This document shows positions 42,692-53,273 of a stretch of DNA of 64,000 nucleotides, piece after piece; the stretch's first letter is position 1; the number at the start of each line of letters is the position of its first letter. The notes below the pieces were generated by a model. It made no database searches. It was not told the origin of the DNA and saw nothing but the letters and a program-made list of their open reading frames with translations. The DNA is from Christiangramia sp. Its GTDB lineage: Bacteria; Bacteroidota; Bacteroidia; Flavobacteriales; Flavobacteriaceae. The stretch is taken from NCBI RefSeq assembly GCF_029937855.1, contig NZ_JAPYPC010000002.1, positions 62,001-126,000 on the forward strand. Reading direction: 5' to 3'. The position numbers and the translations under genes were made by a program.

Positions 42692-44077
42692 TTAATTGTC
42701 ATAATATTCAGAATAAGTAGTGGTGTCTAACAGATTTTCTAATTTGGCTTTTTGGGTGATTACATCCAACATTGCCTGCAAATACTCCTGTTGTGCCTGG
42801 TATAACTGTCTTTGTGCCTCACTAAGTTCGAAACTGGTAGCTAAGCCTTCAAAGAATTTAATCTGGTTTTTATTTTCCATTCGCTCTGCCAGCTCCAGGT
42901 TCTGTTTCTTATTTTGGTAGTTTTCAAGGCTAAAACTATAATCGTTCTTCGCGGTTTGGATATCGAGTTTTATCCTATTTTTAGTTTGCTCCAGTTCAAG
43001 AAGGGATTGTTCGTAAGCAAGTTCTTTTTGTGCAGTTCTGGCACTTCGCATCCCGCTGCTAAAAATTGGTATATTTAAACTAAGGCCCAGAACAGACTGG
43101 TCAAAATAGATCTGGTTATTGGTGAAAAATGTAAACTCATCGCTATTGCCCTGGGCTCCGTAATTTACAAAAGCTGAAAGGCTAGGTAAAGCTTTACTTT
43201 TTTCCAGTTTTACTTCAACTTCGGCACTGTTTGCCTGATCTTCAGCAATACGATAATCTATATTCTTTTCTACATTTATTTCTTTGGAAAGCAATAAAAG
43301 GTCAAAATTTTCCATGCTTAACTGGTTAAGATCATCTTCTACCTGTATAGGTCTTTCTACAGGGATTCCCATCGTTACTTTTAGCATATCATAGGCAACG
43401 TCTTCCATTCGCACGGCATTATTTAAATTTACCTGTAGCCCCAGGGAGGTGATTTTTAGTTGTTCCACCTCTTCTTCTTCTGCCAGTCCATTTTCAAAAA
43501 TTTTCTCGGTATCATTGAGATTTTTTTCAACTGTTTCTAAATTTCTTTCCAGAATGGCGACACTTTCCTTGGCTAATAAAACATTGCCATAAGCATCTGT
43601 AATGGCTTTCTTTACTTCCAAATCTGTTTTTATCTTAGCGTTTTCTGTTATTTGAAGCAGGGTTTTGGCAGATTGGATCCCTACAATATAGGAGCCATCA
43701 AATATTAATTGATTCCATGTAGCCGTAGCTGTAAGATTTTGTTTTGTGCCAAAAGTAACGGGTACAAATGTTCCAGGTGCACCGCCAGCGATTTCGCCAG
43801 GTAAAAGTGTCACTGGTTGAATTAGATTATTTCGGTATTCGGCATTCGCGCTAATTTGAGGTAAGCCCTGTGAAATTATTTCCCATTTTTGTTTTAAGGC
43901 AATCGCCACATCCTTACTGGCAATCTGGGAATTGTAGGCATTTTCCAGTCCATATCTTACCGCTTCTTCCAGGCTAAAACTATATTCGGGGTTAGGAAGT
44001 GTATCCTGAGCATACAGGCTCAAGTTTAAAGATACTCCTACGAGAAGTAGGATTTTTTTTATAATTGAAATACTCAT
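42692..44077 (-). CDS. TolC family outer-membrane efflux protein
   Basis: Signal peptide; SLEEAVRYGLENAYNSQIASKDV, LNIPIFSSGMRSARTAQKE. Confidence 0.92.
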   Translation of the reverse strand: MSISIIKKILLLVGVSLNLSLYAQDTLPNPEYSFSLEEAVRYGLENAYNSQIASKDVAIALKQKWEIISQGLPQISANAEYRNNLIQPVTLLPGEIAGGAPGTFVPVTFGTKQNLTATATWNQLIFDGSYIVGIQSAKTLLQITENAKIKTDLEVKKAITDAYGNVLLAKESVAILERNLETVEKNLNDTEKIFENGLAEEEEVEQLKITSLGLQVNLNNAVRMEDVAYDMLKVTMGIPVERPIQVEDDLNQLSMENFDLLLLSKEINVEKNIDYRIAEDQANSAEVEVKLEKSKALPSLSAFVNYGAQGNSDEFTFFTNNQIYFDQSVLGLSLNIPIFSSGMRSARTAQKELAYEQSLLELEQTKNRIKLDIQTAKNDYSFSLENYQNKKQNLELAERMENKNQIKFFEGLATSFELSEAQRQLYQAQQEYLQAMLDVITQKAKLENLLDTTTYSEYYDN

Positions 44078-44673
44078 GAGGTTGCTATAAATTCTTCTAA
44101 AGTTTTAATTCCTTTTGGGGTGCATATTGCCCGTAGGTGGTAGTTCAGGAATTCTTCGGTGAGATCCTGTTCGCTAAATTCCTCCAGCGGAAACATTTCT
44201 TTGTCTTTTATTCCCATCATTCCTACAAAATGGATGCGGGTCACAAAGGGGACATTGATTTTTTTCCGGTAATACCCCAGTTCAATCCCACGTCCAATAT
44301 TATCTTCCACACAATCCTCCAGCACATTAAATTGTTCTTCTATAAGATTTTCAAAGATTTTAGGATAATACTTCTTTAACTGAAAATGAGGAGAGGTTTG
44401 CTCCCCTTTTAAATGCTGATTTACAAAACGTTTAATCTCAAAATTTTCAATAACCGGGTTGAGGTTTCTTGCTCTCACTTTATTGATGCCTTCAGAAATA
44501 GTTTTTAATAAGTGGGATCCACTGGCCTGCACCAATTTATTTTTTGTAGAATAATGGGCATATATAGTTTTCTTGGATATCCCCAGTTTTTCTGCAATAT
44601 CGTCCATGGTCACACTCTTAAAACCAAAACTCAGGAACATCTCGGTAGCCGTATTCAGTATTTTTTCTTCCAA
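44074..44673 (-). CDS. TetR/AcrR family regulator
   Basis: ILNTATEMFLSFGFKSVTMDDIAEKLGISKKTIYAHYSTKNKLV HTH; first gene of RND operon. Confidence 0.94.
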   Translation of the reverse strand: MEEKILNTATEMFLSFGFKSVTMDDIAEKLGISKKTIYAHYSTKNKLVQASGSHLLKTISEGINKVRARNLNPVIENFEIKRFVNQHLKGEQTSPHFQLKKYYPKIFENLIEEQFNVLEDCVEDNIGRGIELGYYRKKINVPFVTRIHFVGMMGIKDKEMFPLEEFSEQDLTEEFLNYHLRAICTPKGIKTLEEFIATS

Positions 44674-44699
44674 CGCTTTCTTTAAATTTTTGGCAAATA

Positions 44700-44743
44700 T
44701 AAACTATGGAAACTTTAGAAACAATAAAAGTTTCCATAGTTTA
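44700..44743. promoter_or_regulatory. Candidate TetR operator: 17-bp perfect inverted repeat, 10-bp spacer
   Basis: TAAACTATGGAAACTTT-AGAAACAATA-AAAGTTTCCATAGTTTA immediately upstream of the tetR-like gene; minus-strand TATATTTGCC (Bacteroidota TAnnTTTG -7-like) abuts it. Confidence 0.75.
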
Positions 44744-44815
44744 CTATTATTTAACATTGGAAGAGAATTTGAATTACTTTCATTTATGGTATTTTAGCGG
44801 AAAATTTATTACTTC

Positions 44816-45790
44816 ATGCATGCCATTTCCCAGTATCGAGAAGCTATAATCGACTATCTGCACGAAAAGATTAAAATAAAGGAACCTGTAAATTTATATG
44901 AACCAATGGTTTATATACTGGAACAGGGAGGGAAAAGATTAAGACCGGTTTTGGTATTAATGGCGACTGAAATTTTTGACTGCAACTACAAAAAGGCATT
45001 GGATGCGGCCTTAGCGATCGAGGTATTTCATAATTTTTCCCTGGTACATGACGATATTATGGACGATGCTCCTATAAGAAGAGGCAAGGAAACGGTGCAT
45101 GAAAAATGGGATATCAATACAGGAATTCTTTCTGGTGATGCTATGCTCATAAACGCCTATCAGCTTTTTGAGAATTATGAAGGCGAAACTTTTAAAGAAT
45201 TATCTTCTTTATTTACTAAAACTGCCATCCAGGTTTGTGAAGGTCAGCAGTATGATATTGATTTTGAAACCCGGGATAATGTGAGTATTGAGGATTATCT
45301 GCTGATGATTGAATATAAGACGGCCGTATTAGTGGGAGCTTCGTTACAAATGGGCGCAATTGTGGCACAAACCTCTCAGCAATGTAAAGAGGCCATTTAT
45401 CAATATGGCAGGTTATTGGGTATAGCATTTCAGCTTCAGGACGATTATCTCGATGCTTTTGGCGATCCCGAAACTTTTGGTAAACAGCCGGGAGGAGATA
45501 TCATTGAAAACAAAAAAACATTCCTTTATCTTAAAACGCTGGAGCTTGCCAGCAGGAGCGAAGCCATACAGCTGGAGCATTTATATAGTATTTCTCCTGT
45601 AGAAAATTCCGGAAAAATTGAAGCCGTAAAATCACTTTTTGAAAGTAGTGGTGCGGCAGAACTTACCAGAAAAGAAATAGTAGATTATACCGATAAGGCC
45701 TTTAAGATTCTGGATAAAATTCAGTTACCCGAAGAAAAGAAGCAACCCTTGAGAAAATTCGGAGAAATGCTTATGGATCGCCAGGTTTAG
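44816..45790 (+). CDS. Polyprenyl synthetase family protein
   Basis: GGKRLRPVLVLMATE, LVHDDIMDDAPIRRGKETVHEKWD, FQLQDDYLDAFGDPETFGKQPGGDI. Confidence 0.95.
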   Translation: MHAISQYREAIIDYLHEKIKIKEPVNLYEPMVYILEQGGKRLRPVLVLMATEIFDCNYKKALDAALAIEVFHNFSLVHDDIMDDAPIRRGKETVHEKWDINTGILSGDAMLINAYQLFENYEGETFKELSSLFTKTAIQVCEGQQYDIDFETRDNVSIEDYLLMIEYKTAVLVGASLQMGAIVAQTSQQCKEAIYQYGRLLGIAFQLQDDYLDAFGDPETFGKQPGGDIIENKKTFLYLKTLELASRSEAIQLEHLYSISPVENSGKIEAVKSLFESSGAAELTRKEIVDYTDKAFKILDKIQLPEEKKQPLRKFGEMLMDRQV

Positions 45791-46056
45791 CTATCAATAA
45801 TCGATGTCCGATAAAATTTTGAAGAACGAACCTGAATCCGGCTTCTTATTTATAAAAGCGAAGCGCTCTGGTATCTTTAACCGGACATGAAAATTTTCAA
45901 TATGAATTAAATTCTTAGTGAATCTGTTCATTTTCAGGCAGTGTTAAAATTCCTATAATCATATAGAGAATTATCATAATGCCTGCAAGCTGTTTTTTTT
46001 AAAAATTGTATTTTTGCTATGTTTCTAAAAACAGAAGAGACATTTGTTTCAATTTT

Positions 46057-48837
46057 ATGGATAGATTTTCATTTCTAAACGCTGCTCATACTGCTTATTT
46101 CGCAGAACTTTACGATCAATATTTAAAATATCCTGATAGTGTGGAGCCTAGTTGGCGGGCATTTTTCCAGGGTTTTGATTTTGGAATGCAACAAGATGGT
46201 GTTGCGGAAGAAGTTTTGGGGGAAGCTCCTGTAGATTTTGCTGAAGGAGAAATACCCTCGTATGTAATTAAGGAATTCCAGGTAATTCGATTGATTGATG
46301 GTTACAGGACCAGAGGTCACTTATTCACTAAAACGAATCCTGTAAGAGAACGTAGGAAATATGTTCCATCACTTGATATTTCAAATTTCGGACTTGAGGA
46401 AGCAGATCTTGATACGACCTTTAATGCGGGTGATATTCTTGGGATTGGGCCCACTTCTTTAAAGGAGATTATCAGACATCTGGAGAAAATTTATTGTGAC
46501 TCGATCGGGATCGAATACATGTATATTCGAAAACCTGAAGAGATAGAATGGATTCAGAATAAACTGAACGTTAATGAGAATCATCCTGACTTTAATGAAT
46601 CTCAAAAGAAACAAATACTTAAAAAGCTTAATGAGGCGGTTTCCTTTGAAAGTTTTCTACATACCAAATATGTAGGGCAAAAGCGTTTTTCACTGGAAGG
46701 TGGGGAAAGTTTAATTCCGGCCCTTGACGCGCTTATAGAAAAAGCTGCTGAATTTGGAGTAAAGGAATTCGTTATGGGAATGGCGCACCGTGGAAGGTTG
46801 AACACACTTACCAATATCTTCGGAAAAAGTGCCAAGGATATTTTTAGCGAATTTGACGGCAAGGATTACGAACAGGATATTTTTGATGGCGATGTGAAAT
46901 ATCACCTTGGTTGGACTTCCTGCCGCACTACCGATAACGGAAACGAAATAAACATAAATATAGCACCTAACCCTTCCCACCTGGAAACTGTGGGGGCGGT
47001 TGTTGAAGGTATAACCCGTGCAAAACAGGATCGCCGTTACGAAGGTGATAACTCTAAGGTTTTACCAATTCTGGTACATGGTGATGCCGCCATTGCAGGA
47101 CAGGGACTAGTTTATGAATTAGTACAAATGGCTCAGTTGGAGGGTTATCAAACCGGCGGAACCATTCATATTGTTGTTAATAACCAGATTGGATTTACCA
47201 CGAATTATCTTGATGCAAGAAGTTCTACTTATTGCACAGATGTAGGAAAAGTGACACTTTCTCCTGTACTACACGTCAATGCAGATGATGCAGAAGCAGT
47301 GGTGCATGCTATACTCTTCGCATTGGATTTCAGGATGAAATTTAAAAGAGATGTATTTATAGACCTTCTGGGATACAGGAAATATGGACATAATGAAGGG
47401 GATGAACCAAGATTTACCCAACCAAAATTATATAAAGCAATTTCCAAGCATGAAAATGCGCGGGATATTTATTTTGAGAAGCTTAAAAAACAGGGAGTAG
47501 CTGATGATGAATATTTAAAGAAACTTGAGGAAACCTATAAAGCCGCCCTGGAAGAAAAACTGGAAGATTCCAGAAAAGAAGAAACTACCAGAATTACCCC
47601 TTTCATGCAGGATGAGTGGGAAGGTTTTGAAAATGTGCAGGAAGATGAGATGATGTCGAATATTGATACCACATTCGATCTGGAAAAACTGGATAAGGTA
47701 GCAGAAGCTATTTCTCAATTGCCCGAGGGCAAGAAGTTTATGAGAAAGATCAAAAAGATCATAGACGGGAGAAAGAAAATGTATTTTGAAGATAATAAGT
47801 TGGATTGGTCTATGGCAGAACATCTTGCTTATGGATCTTTAATGGCTGAAGGCTATAATATAAGAATAAGCGGTCAGGATAGTGAGCGCGGAACTTTTTC
47901 CCACCGCCATGCTGTAGTGAAAGTAGAAGATAGTGAAGAAGAGATCATTCTACACAATAATATAAAAGAAAGAGATGGCGATTTCTTTATTTATAACTCA
48001 TTACTTTCAGAATATGGAGTGGTAGGTTTTGATTATGGTTATGCCATGGCAAGTCCAACTACCCTGGCCATCTGGGAGGCTCAGTTCGGAGATTTTGTCA
48101 ATGGGGCCCAAATTATGATAGATCAGTATATTTCTGCTGCAGAAGACAAATGGAAACTTCAAAACGGATTGGTAATGTTGTTGCCTCATGGCTATGAAGG
48201 TCAGGGAGCAGAGCATTCTTCAGGAAGAATGGAACGCTTTCTTCAGCTATGTGCGAAGGATAATATGTACGTGGCAGATATTTCCACTCCTGCGAACATG
48301 TTCCATATTCTAAGGAGACAGATGAAAGCTAAATTTAGAAAACCTCTTATCATTTTTACACCTAAAAGCTTACTTCGTCATCCAAAAGTCATCTCTACAA
48401 AAGAAGAGTTTGCAACAGGAAGTTTTCAGCCAGTAATTGATGATAGTGAGGCAAAAGTGGAAAATACTAAAACCTTAGTATTCTGTACCGGTAAATTCTA
48501 CTATGATCTTTTGAAGCACAGGGAAGAAAATGAGAGAGATGATGTTGCTTTGGTAAGGATAGAACAATTATTTCCCTTACCTATTTCAAAGATGAAAGAG
48601 GTAATGGATAAGTATAAAAACGCAGATGATGTAGTGTGGGCGCAGGAAGAACCTCGAAATATGGGGGCTTATGCTCATTTGTTGCTTCATTTTGAAGAAG
48701 CGCGAAAATTCAGGGTATGCAGTCGTAAATTTTACGGATCCCCAGCAGCCGGGAGTTCGGTGCGTTTCAAGAAACGTCACGAACGTGTCATAAACAGCGT
48801 TTTTGATAAGAATTTAAACGAAGAAGAAAATAATTAA
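46057..48837 (+). CDS. sucA: 2-oxoglutarate dehydrogenase E1 component
   Basis: MDRFSFLNAAHTAYFAELYDQYLKYPDSVEPSWRAFFQGF; FVMGMAHRGRLNTLTNIFGK; HGDAAIAGQGLVYE; ATG at 46057 preferred. Confidence 0.96.
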   Translation: MDRFSFLNAAHTAYFAELYDQYLKYPDSVEPSWRAFFQGFDFGMQQDGVAEEVLGEAPVDFAEGEIPSYVIKEFQVIRLIDGYRTRGHLFTKTNPVRERRKYVPSLDISNFGLEEADLDTTFNAGDILGIGPTSLKEIIRHLEKIYCDSIGIEYMYIRKPEEIEWIQNKLNVNENHPDFNESQKKQILKKLNEAVSFESFLHTKYVGQKRFSLEGGESLIPALDALIEKAAEFGVKEFVMGMAHRGRLNTLTNIFGKSAKDIFSEFDGKDYEQDIFDGDVKYHLGWTSCRTTDNGNEININIAPNPSHLETVGAVVEGITRAKQDRRYEGDNSKVLPILVHGDAAIAGQGLVYELVQMAQLEGYQTGGTIHIVVNNQIGFTTNYLDARSSTYCTDVGKVTLSPVLHVNADDAEAVVHAILFALDFRMKFKRDVFIDLLGYRKYGHNEGDEPRFTQPKLYKAISKHENARDIYFEKLKKQGVADDEYLKKLEETYKAALEEKLEDSRKEETTRITPFMQDEWEGFENVQEDEMMSNIDTTFDLEKLDKVAEAISQLPEGKKFMRKIKKIIDGRKKMYFEDNKLDWSMAEHLAYGSLMAEGYNIRISGQDSERGTFSHRHAVVKVEDSEEEIILHNNIKERDGDFFIYNSLLSEYGVVGFDYGYAMASPTTLAIWEAQFGDFVNGAQIMIDQYISAAEDKWKLQNGLVMLLPHGYEGQGAEHSSGRMERFLQLCAKDNMYVADISTPANMFHILRRQMKAKFRKPLIIFTPKSLLRHPKVISTKEEFATGSFQPVIDDSEAKVENTKTLVFCTGKFYYDLLKHREENERDDVALVRIEQLFPLPISKMKEVMDKYKNADDVVWAQEEPRNMGAYAHLLLHFEEARKFRVCSRKFYGSPAAGSSVRFKKRHERVINSVFDKNLNEEENN

Positions 48838-48881
48838 GAATCAAATTCCTGAAATTTCGGGAACCAAAATAGATAACAATC

Positions 48882-50165
48882 ATGGCCTTAGAAATGAAAG
48901 TTCCTTCACCCGGGGAATCCATCACTGAAGTTGAAATAGCACAGTGGCTGGTAGAAGACGGGGATTACGTTGAAAAAGATCAGGCAGTTGCCGAAGTGGA
49001 TAGTGATAAAGCAACCCTCGAACTTCCTGCGGAAGCAAGTGGAATTATTACTTTAAAGGCAGAAGAAGGTGATGTGGTAGCAGTTGGTGAGGTAGTATGT
49101 TTAATCGATACTGACGCTGATAAACCAGGTGGAGGTGATGATGACAGTTCTGATGATGATAAATCTGCTGAAAAAGAAGAGCAGGAACGCCAGGAAAAGA
49201 CAGAAGATAAGAAAGATAGCAAAAAGGCGGAAGCTAAAACCGAAGAGCCATCCAAATCAAGCACTCCTGGTCAGAAACAGGATACCTATGCCACTGGAAG
49301 TCCTTCTCCGGCTGCAAAGAAGATTCTTGATGAAAAAGGGATTGATTCAAAAGAAGTCAAAGGGTCGGGTAAAGACGGTCGGGTTACTAAACAAGATGCG
49401 GTTGAGGCTAAAGCTTCTATGGGAACTCCTGGAACAGGTACTAGAGGAGAAGAGAAGAAAAAAATGTCTATGTTTCGCCGTAAACTGGCAGAACGTCTGG
49501 TGAGCGCCAAGAATGATACAGCGATGCTAACTACTTTTAATGAAGTAGACATGTCTCCAATCTTCGAACTAAGAAAAAAATATAAAGAGGAATTTAAGGA
49601 TAAACATGGAGTGAGTTTAGGATTTATGTCTTTCTTTACTCTCGCAGTAATCAGGGCTTTAGACGAATATCCTGCAGTGAATTCCATGATAGACGGGGAT
49701 TATCAGATAAGTTATGACTATAAAGATATTAGTATTGCAGTTTCTGGACCCAAAGGTTTAACAGTGCCTGTGATTAGGAATGCTGAAAACTTAAGTTTCC
49801 GCGGAGTGGAGGCTGAGGTGAAACGCCTCGCTATTAGAGCTCGTGACGGTAAGATTACCGTAGACGAAATGACCGGAGGAACTTTTACCATAACAAATGG
49901 TGGAGTGTTTGGATCTATGTTGTCTACCCCCATAATAAATCCTCCCCAAAGTGCAATCCTTGGAATGCATAATATCGTGGAGCGACCAGTGGCTATTGAT
50001 GGCCATGTGGAGATAAGACCAATTATGTACGTTGCCCTGTCTTATGACCACAGGATAATTGACGGAAAAGAATCAGTTGGTTTCCTTGTGGCAGTAAAAG
50101 AAGCATTGGAAAATCCGGAAGAATTATTGATGGATCAGGATGTGAAAAGGGCTCTGGAATTATAG
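48882..50165 (+). CDS. sucB: Dihydrolipoyllysine succinyltransferase (2-oxoglutarate dehydrogenase E2)
   Basis: Lipoyl domain [19 protein letters not shown]; catalytic [20 protein letters not shown]. Confidence 0.95.
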   Translation: MALEMKVPSPGESITEVEIAQWLVEDGDYVEKDQAVAEVDSDKATLELPAEASGIITLKAEEGDVVAVGEVVCLIDTDADKPGGGDDDSSDDDKSAEKEEQERQEKTEDKKDSKKAEAKTEEPSKSSTPGQKQDTYATGSPSPAAKKILDEKGIDSKEVKGSGKDGRVTKQDAVEAKASMGTPGTGTRGEEKKKMSMFRRKLAERLVSAKNDTAMLTTFNEVDMSPIFELRKKYKEEFKDKHGVSLGFMSFFTLAVIRALDEYPAVNSMIDGDYQISYDYKDISIAVSGPKGLTVPVIRNAENLSFRGVEAEVKRLAIRARDGKITVDEMTGGTFTITNGGVFGSMLSTPIINPPQSAILGMHNIVERPVAIDGHVEIRPIMYVALSYDHRIIDGKESVGFLVAVKEALENPEELLMDQDVKRALEL

Positions 50166-50184
50166 AGTTTTTTTAAAATAAATA

Positions 50185-50217
50185 AAAAAAAGGGTTTGCG
50201 AAAGCAGACCCTTTTTT
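50185..50217 (+). terminator. Rho-independent terminator after sucB
   Basis: AAAAAAGGGTTTGCGAAAGCAGACCCTTTTTT. Confidence 0.75.
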
Positions 50218-50520
50218 ATCTCTAACAAAAATTAAAACAAAACTACCAAACGAAAAACGTTCATAGCTAAGACCGTCAAGACTGAAATAGCCAGGATAAA
50301 AAAAATGAGCTGAGAAAAAATTTTAGTTTTGATATGAAGCTGATTTAAACACTCAAATCTACTTTTTTAAACTATTGTCGTCCAGGGGATTTTTCCCCTT
50401 ATTATTTTTCATAATTACGGTGAATTTTTTGTGTTTACTACGTAAATACTTTTTTAACAGGAATTTAGAATCCTAAAATCATAGCTTTTGTAAGTTTGAG
50501 TAAACCAAAAAAACATAAAA

Positions 50521-51015
50521 ATGAAGAAGTATTTAATAATTTTTAGTGTTGCTTTTTTAGCACTTACGGCATGTGAAGATCAGAACAACAAAGTTCAGGA
50601 AGATATGGATAAGTTGATGACTCAGAATGACAGTATAGAAAAAGTACATTCAACTTTTGAAAGAAAGCATCAGGAAATGACCGGAGAATACGAGGATCTA
50701 TCTCAAAAACTTCAGAATATGGAGGTGAAAGATTCTACAGTACTGGAGAACCTTGCTTCTAAAGAAGTTATGCTGAAAAAACATGAAGCCTTGATGAGTT
50801 CTCATAAGGAAATGATTTCTGCACACAAAGATCTTAAATCTGATTTTGAAGGTATGAGTGATGCAGAAAAACAAGCTCAAATCTCAGAAATGAAGAAACA
50901 ACATCAGACGATCATGTCTGAGCATGAAAAAATGCGCAGTGAACATGAGCAGATGATGAAGGATTTTGAAGAAATGAGCAAGACGCTTAGCGATACTACG
51001 CAAAAAAAGTCATAG
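50521..51015 (+). CDS. Coiled-coil lipoprotein, His/Met/Glu-rich
   Basis: MKKYLIIFSVAFLALTACEDQ lipobox; repeated K/EHExM motifs. Confidence 0.7.
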   Translation: MKKYLIIFSVAFLALTACEDQNNKVQEDMDKLMTQNDSIEKVHSTFERKHQEMTGEYEDLSQKLQNMEVKDSTVLENLASKEVMLKKHEALMSSHKEMISAHKDLKSDFEGMSDAEKQAQISEMKKQHQTIMSEHEKMRSEHEQMMKDFEEMSKTLSDTTQKKS

Positions 51016-51038
51016 AAAACATAATTCAGTAAGAATGG

Positions 51039-51067
51039 AAAACCCACTGTTTAAGTGGGTTTTTTTA
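51039..51067 (+). terminator. Rho-independent terminator-like hairpin
   Basis: AAAACCCACTGTTTAAGTGGGTTTTTTT. Confidence 0.8.
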
Positions 51068-51085
51068 TCTAATAAATAGAAGTTG

Positions 51086-51520
51086 CTATTTTAAATAAAG
51101 CGCCTTGTTTTTGTAGTCTATCACAGCCTTTCCTTTTTTGAGGATATCTGCACCAATGATACCATGCACTTTTTCTGCTTTATGGTTAATAAGTGCTTCA
51201 TTTACATGTTTTAGGTCAAATAATACCAGATCTATCTTTTTCTTGTTCCAGGTAAAGATATCAATCCGATTCTTCTGAGAGATTTGAGTAAGCATATTAG
51301 TTGCTCCAGCTCCTGCAGCCTTAACATCACTATCTTCTGAAAGTAAATCGAAATGTTCTACCGCATCGATTCCTACACAGGTGCTGGAAGCTCCGGTGTC
51401 TAAAATAAAATTCCCTTCAATATCATTGATTTTCGCAACTATTTCCAGATGATTCGTTTTGGTAAACTTCATCTTAATACGATGATATCCTTTCTCTTCT
51501 AATAGCTTCTTTAAAGACAT
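51086..51520 (-). CDS. Single-domain retropepsin-like (clan AA) aspartic protease
   Basis: FILDTGASSTCVGIDAVEHF and HGIIGADILKKGKAVIDYKNKALYL. Confidence 0.85.
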   Translation of the reverse strand: MSLKKLLEEKGYHRIKMKFTKTNHLEIVAKINDIEGNFILDTGASSTCVGIDAVEHFDLLSEDSDVKAAGAGATNMLTQISQKNRIDIFTWNKKKIDLVLFDLKHVNEALINHKAEKVHGIIGADILKKGKAVIDYKNKALYLK

Positions 51521-51609
51521 GTTTTTTTTACAAATATATAATTATAGGGATAGCTAAAGGGGAAAGGTTTTTCCAAAGTTATTTTCATCTAAAGAATTAG
51601 AAAAAATAC

Positions 51610-53193
51610 ATGGTATCTTTGAAGCCTATGAGCACATTGGTACAAATCACAGCCTTGCCACAGGAATTAGAGGACCGTCACCTTTTGTTGAATAGAGTGG
51701 TGAAGAAATCCAAAATTCGTAAGGATGATATTAAAGATTGGCGCATAAGGAAACGTTCTATAGATGCTCGAAATAAACCTGTGAGATTCACCCTGCAAAT
51801 AGAAGTATGGAATCATGGTGAAGAAAAAAAGCCTCTTACACCGTTTATATTGCAGGATGTTTCCAAAGGCAGGAAAATTGCTATAATTGGTGCGGGTCCG
51901 GCAGGTTTATATGCAGCTCTTCGTGCTGTTGAAGCCGGTATAAAACCGGTGGTTTTTGAACGTGGTAAAGATGTTAGGTCCAGAAGATTTGACCTTGCAA
52001 AAATCAATAAAGATCATATTGTAAATCCTGAATCTAATTATTGTTTTGGCGAAGGTGGTGCAGGAACCTATTCTGATGGGAAATTATATACACGTTCCAA
52101 AAAAAGGGGAAATGTTTTAAAAGCCCTGGAATGGTTTGTGAATTTTGGTGCCGATCCCGACATACTTGTAGATGCTCATCCGCATATTGGCACGAATAAA
52201 CTACCAAAGATTATCACCGCCATGCGGGAAGCGGTTATTGAGGCTGGCGGGGAAGTACATTTTAATTCTAAGCTCACCGATCTTAAACTGAACGGAGATC
52301 GCATGGAGGCGATTGAGATCAATGCTGAAAAATGGTTTTCTTTTGAGGATTTGATTCTGGCAACGGGACATTCTGCCAGGGATATTTTCTATCTCCTGCA
52401 TTATAAAAACATTAAAATCGAAGCCAAGCCATTTGCTTTAGGTGTTCGTATTGAGCACCAACAAAAATTGATAGATCAGATACAGTATCATGGTGAGAAT
52501 GATAATCCCTATTTGCCACCGGCTTCTTATAGCCTGGTAGAGCAGGTGGATGGCATGGGTGTGTATTCGTTTTGTATGTGTCCCGGAGGGATAATCGCTC
52601 CCTGTGCTACAGAGCAGCAGGAAGTGGTGACTAATGGCTGGAGCCCGAGTAAGCGCAATAATCCGTATTCAAACTCCGGGATCGTGGTTAGTATAGCACC
52701 GTCAGATCTTCCAGCGTTTAAACCGGAAGATCCTTTTGTTTGTCTTGATTTTCAGAAACTGGTGGAAAAAAATTGCTGGGAGGCAGCGGGAAAGACACAA
52801 CAGGTACCCGCGCAACGAATGAAAGATTTTGTGGAAGGAAAGCTTTCAAAAGATTTTCCGAAAACATCCTATCAACCCGGAATTGTGAGTGTAGATTTAA
52901 ATAAAGTACTTCCAGATCTTATAGCGCGACGGTTGCGGAAAGCTTTTGTGCAATTCGGAAGAAAGCTGAAAGGATATTACACGAACGATGCGGTTTTACA
53001 TGCGCCTGAAAGCAGGACTTCCTCCCCGGTTTTAATCCCGCGTGATTCCGATTCACTTGAACATGTAGAGGTAAAAGGACTTTATCCCTGTGGAGAAGGT
53101 GCCGGTTATGCCGGCGGGATCATTTCCGCAGCGATAGACGGAATTAATTGTGTGGATGCAATTGCGAAAAAATATCAAAATATTCAGGACTAA
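51610..53193 (+). CDS. FAD-dependent oxidoreductase (HI0933/GidA-like)
   Basis: KIAIIGAGPAGLYAALRAVEAG; CFGEGGAGTYSDGKLYTRSKKRG; LYPCGEGAGYAGGIISAAIDG. Confidence 0.9.
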   Translation: MVSLKPMSTLVQITALPQELEDRHLLLNRVVKKSKIRKDDIKDWRIRKRSIDARNKPVRFTLQIEVWNHGEEKKPLTPFILQDVSKGRKIAIIGAGPAGLYAALRAVEAGIKPVVFERGKDVRSRRFDLAKINKDHIVNPESNYCFGEGGAGTYSDGKLYTRSKKRGNVLKALEWFVNFGADPDILVDAHPHIGTNKLPKIITAMREAVIEAGGEVHFNSKLTDLKLNGDRMEAIEINAEKWFSFEDLILATGHSARDIFYLLHYKNIKIEAKPFALGVRIEHQQKLIDQIQYHGENDNPYLPPASYSLVEQVDGMGVYSFCMCPGGIIAPCATEQQEVVTNGWSPSKRNNPYSNSGIVVSIAPSDLPAFKPEDPFVCLDFQKLVEKNCWEAAGKTQQVPAQRMKDFVEGKLSKDFPKTSYQPGIVSVDLNKVLPDLIARRLRKAFVQFGRKLKGYYTNDAVLHAPESRTSSPVLIPRDSDSLEHVEVKGLYPCGEGAGYAGGIISAAIDGINCVDAIAKKYQNIQD

Positions 53194-53273
53194 AAAATAT
53201 TTCTAAAAGGAGTTCATTTCTAACAAAATCGAGGGATCACTTTAAGTTTCCTAAATTTGAAAAAAAGTAAACA

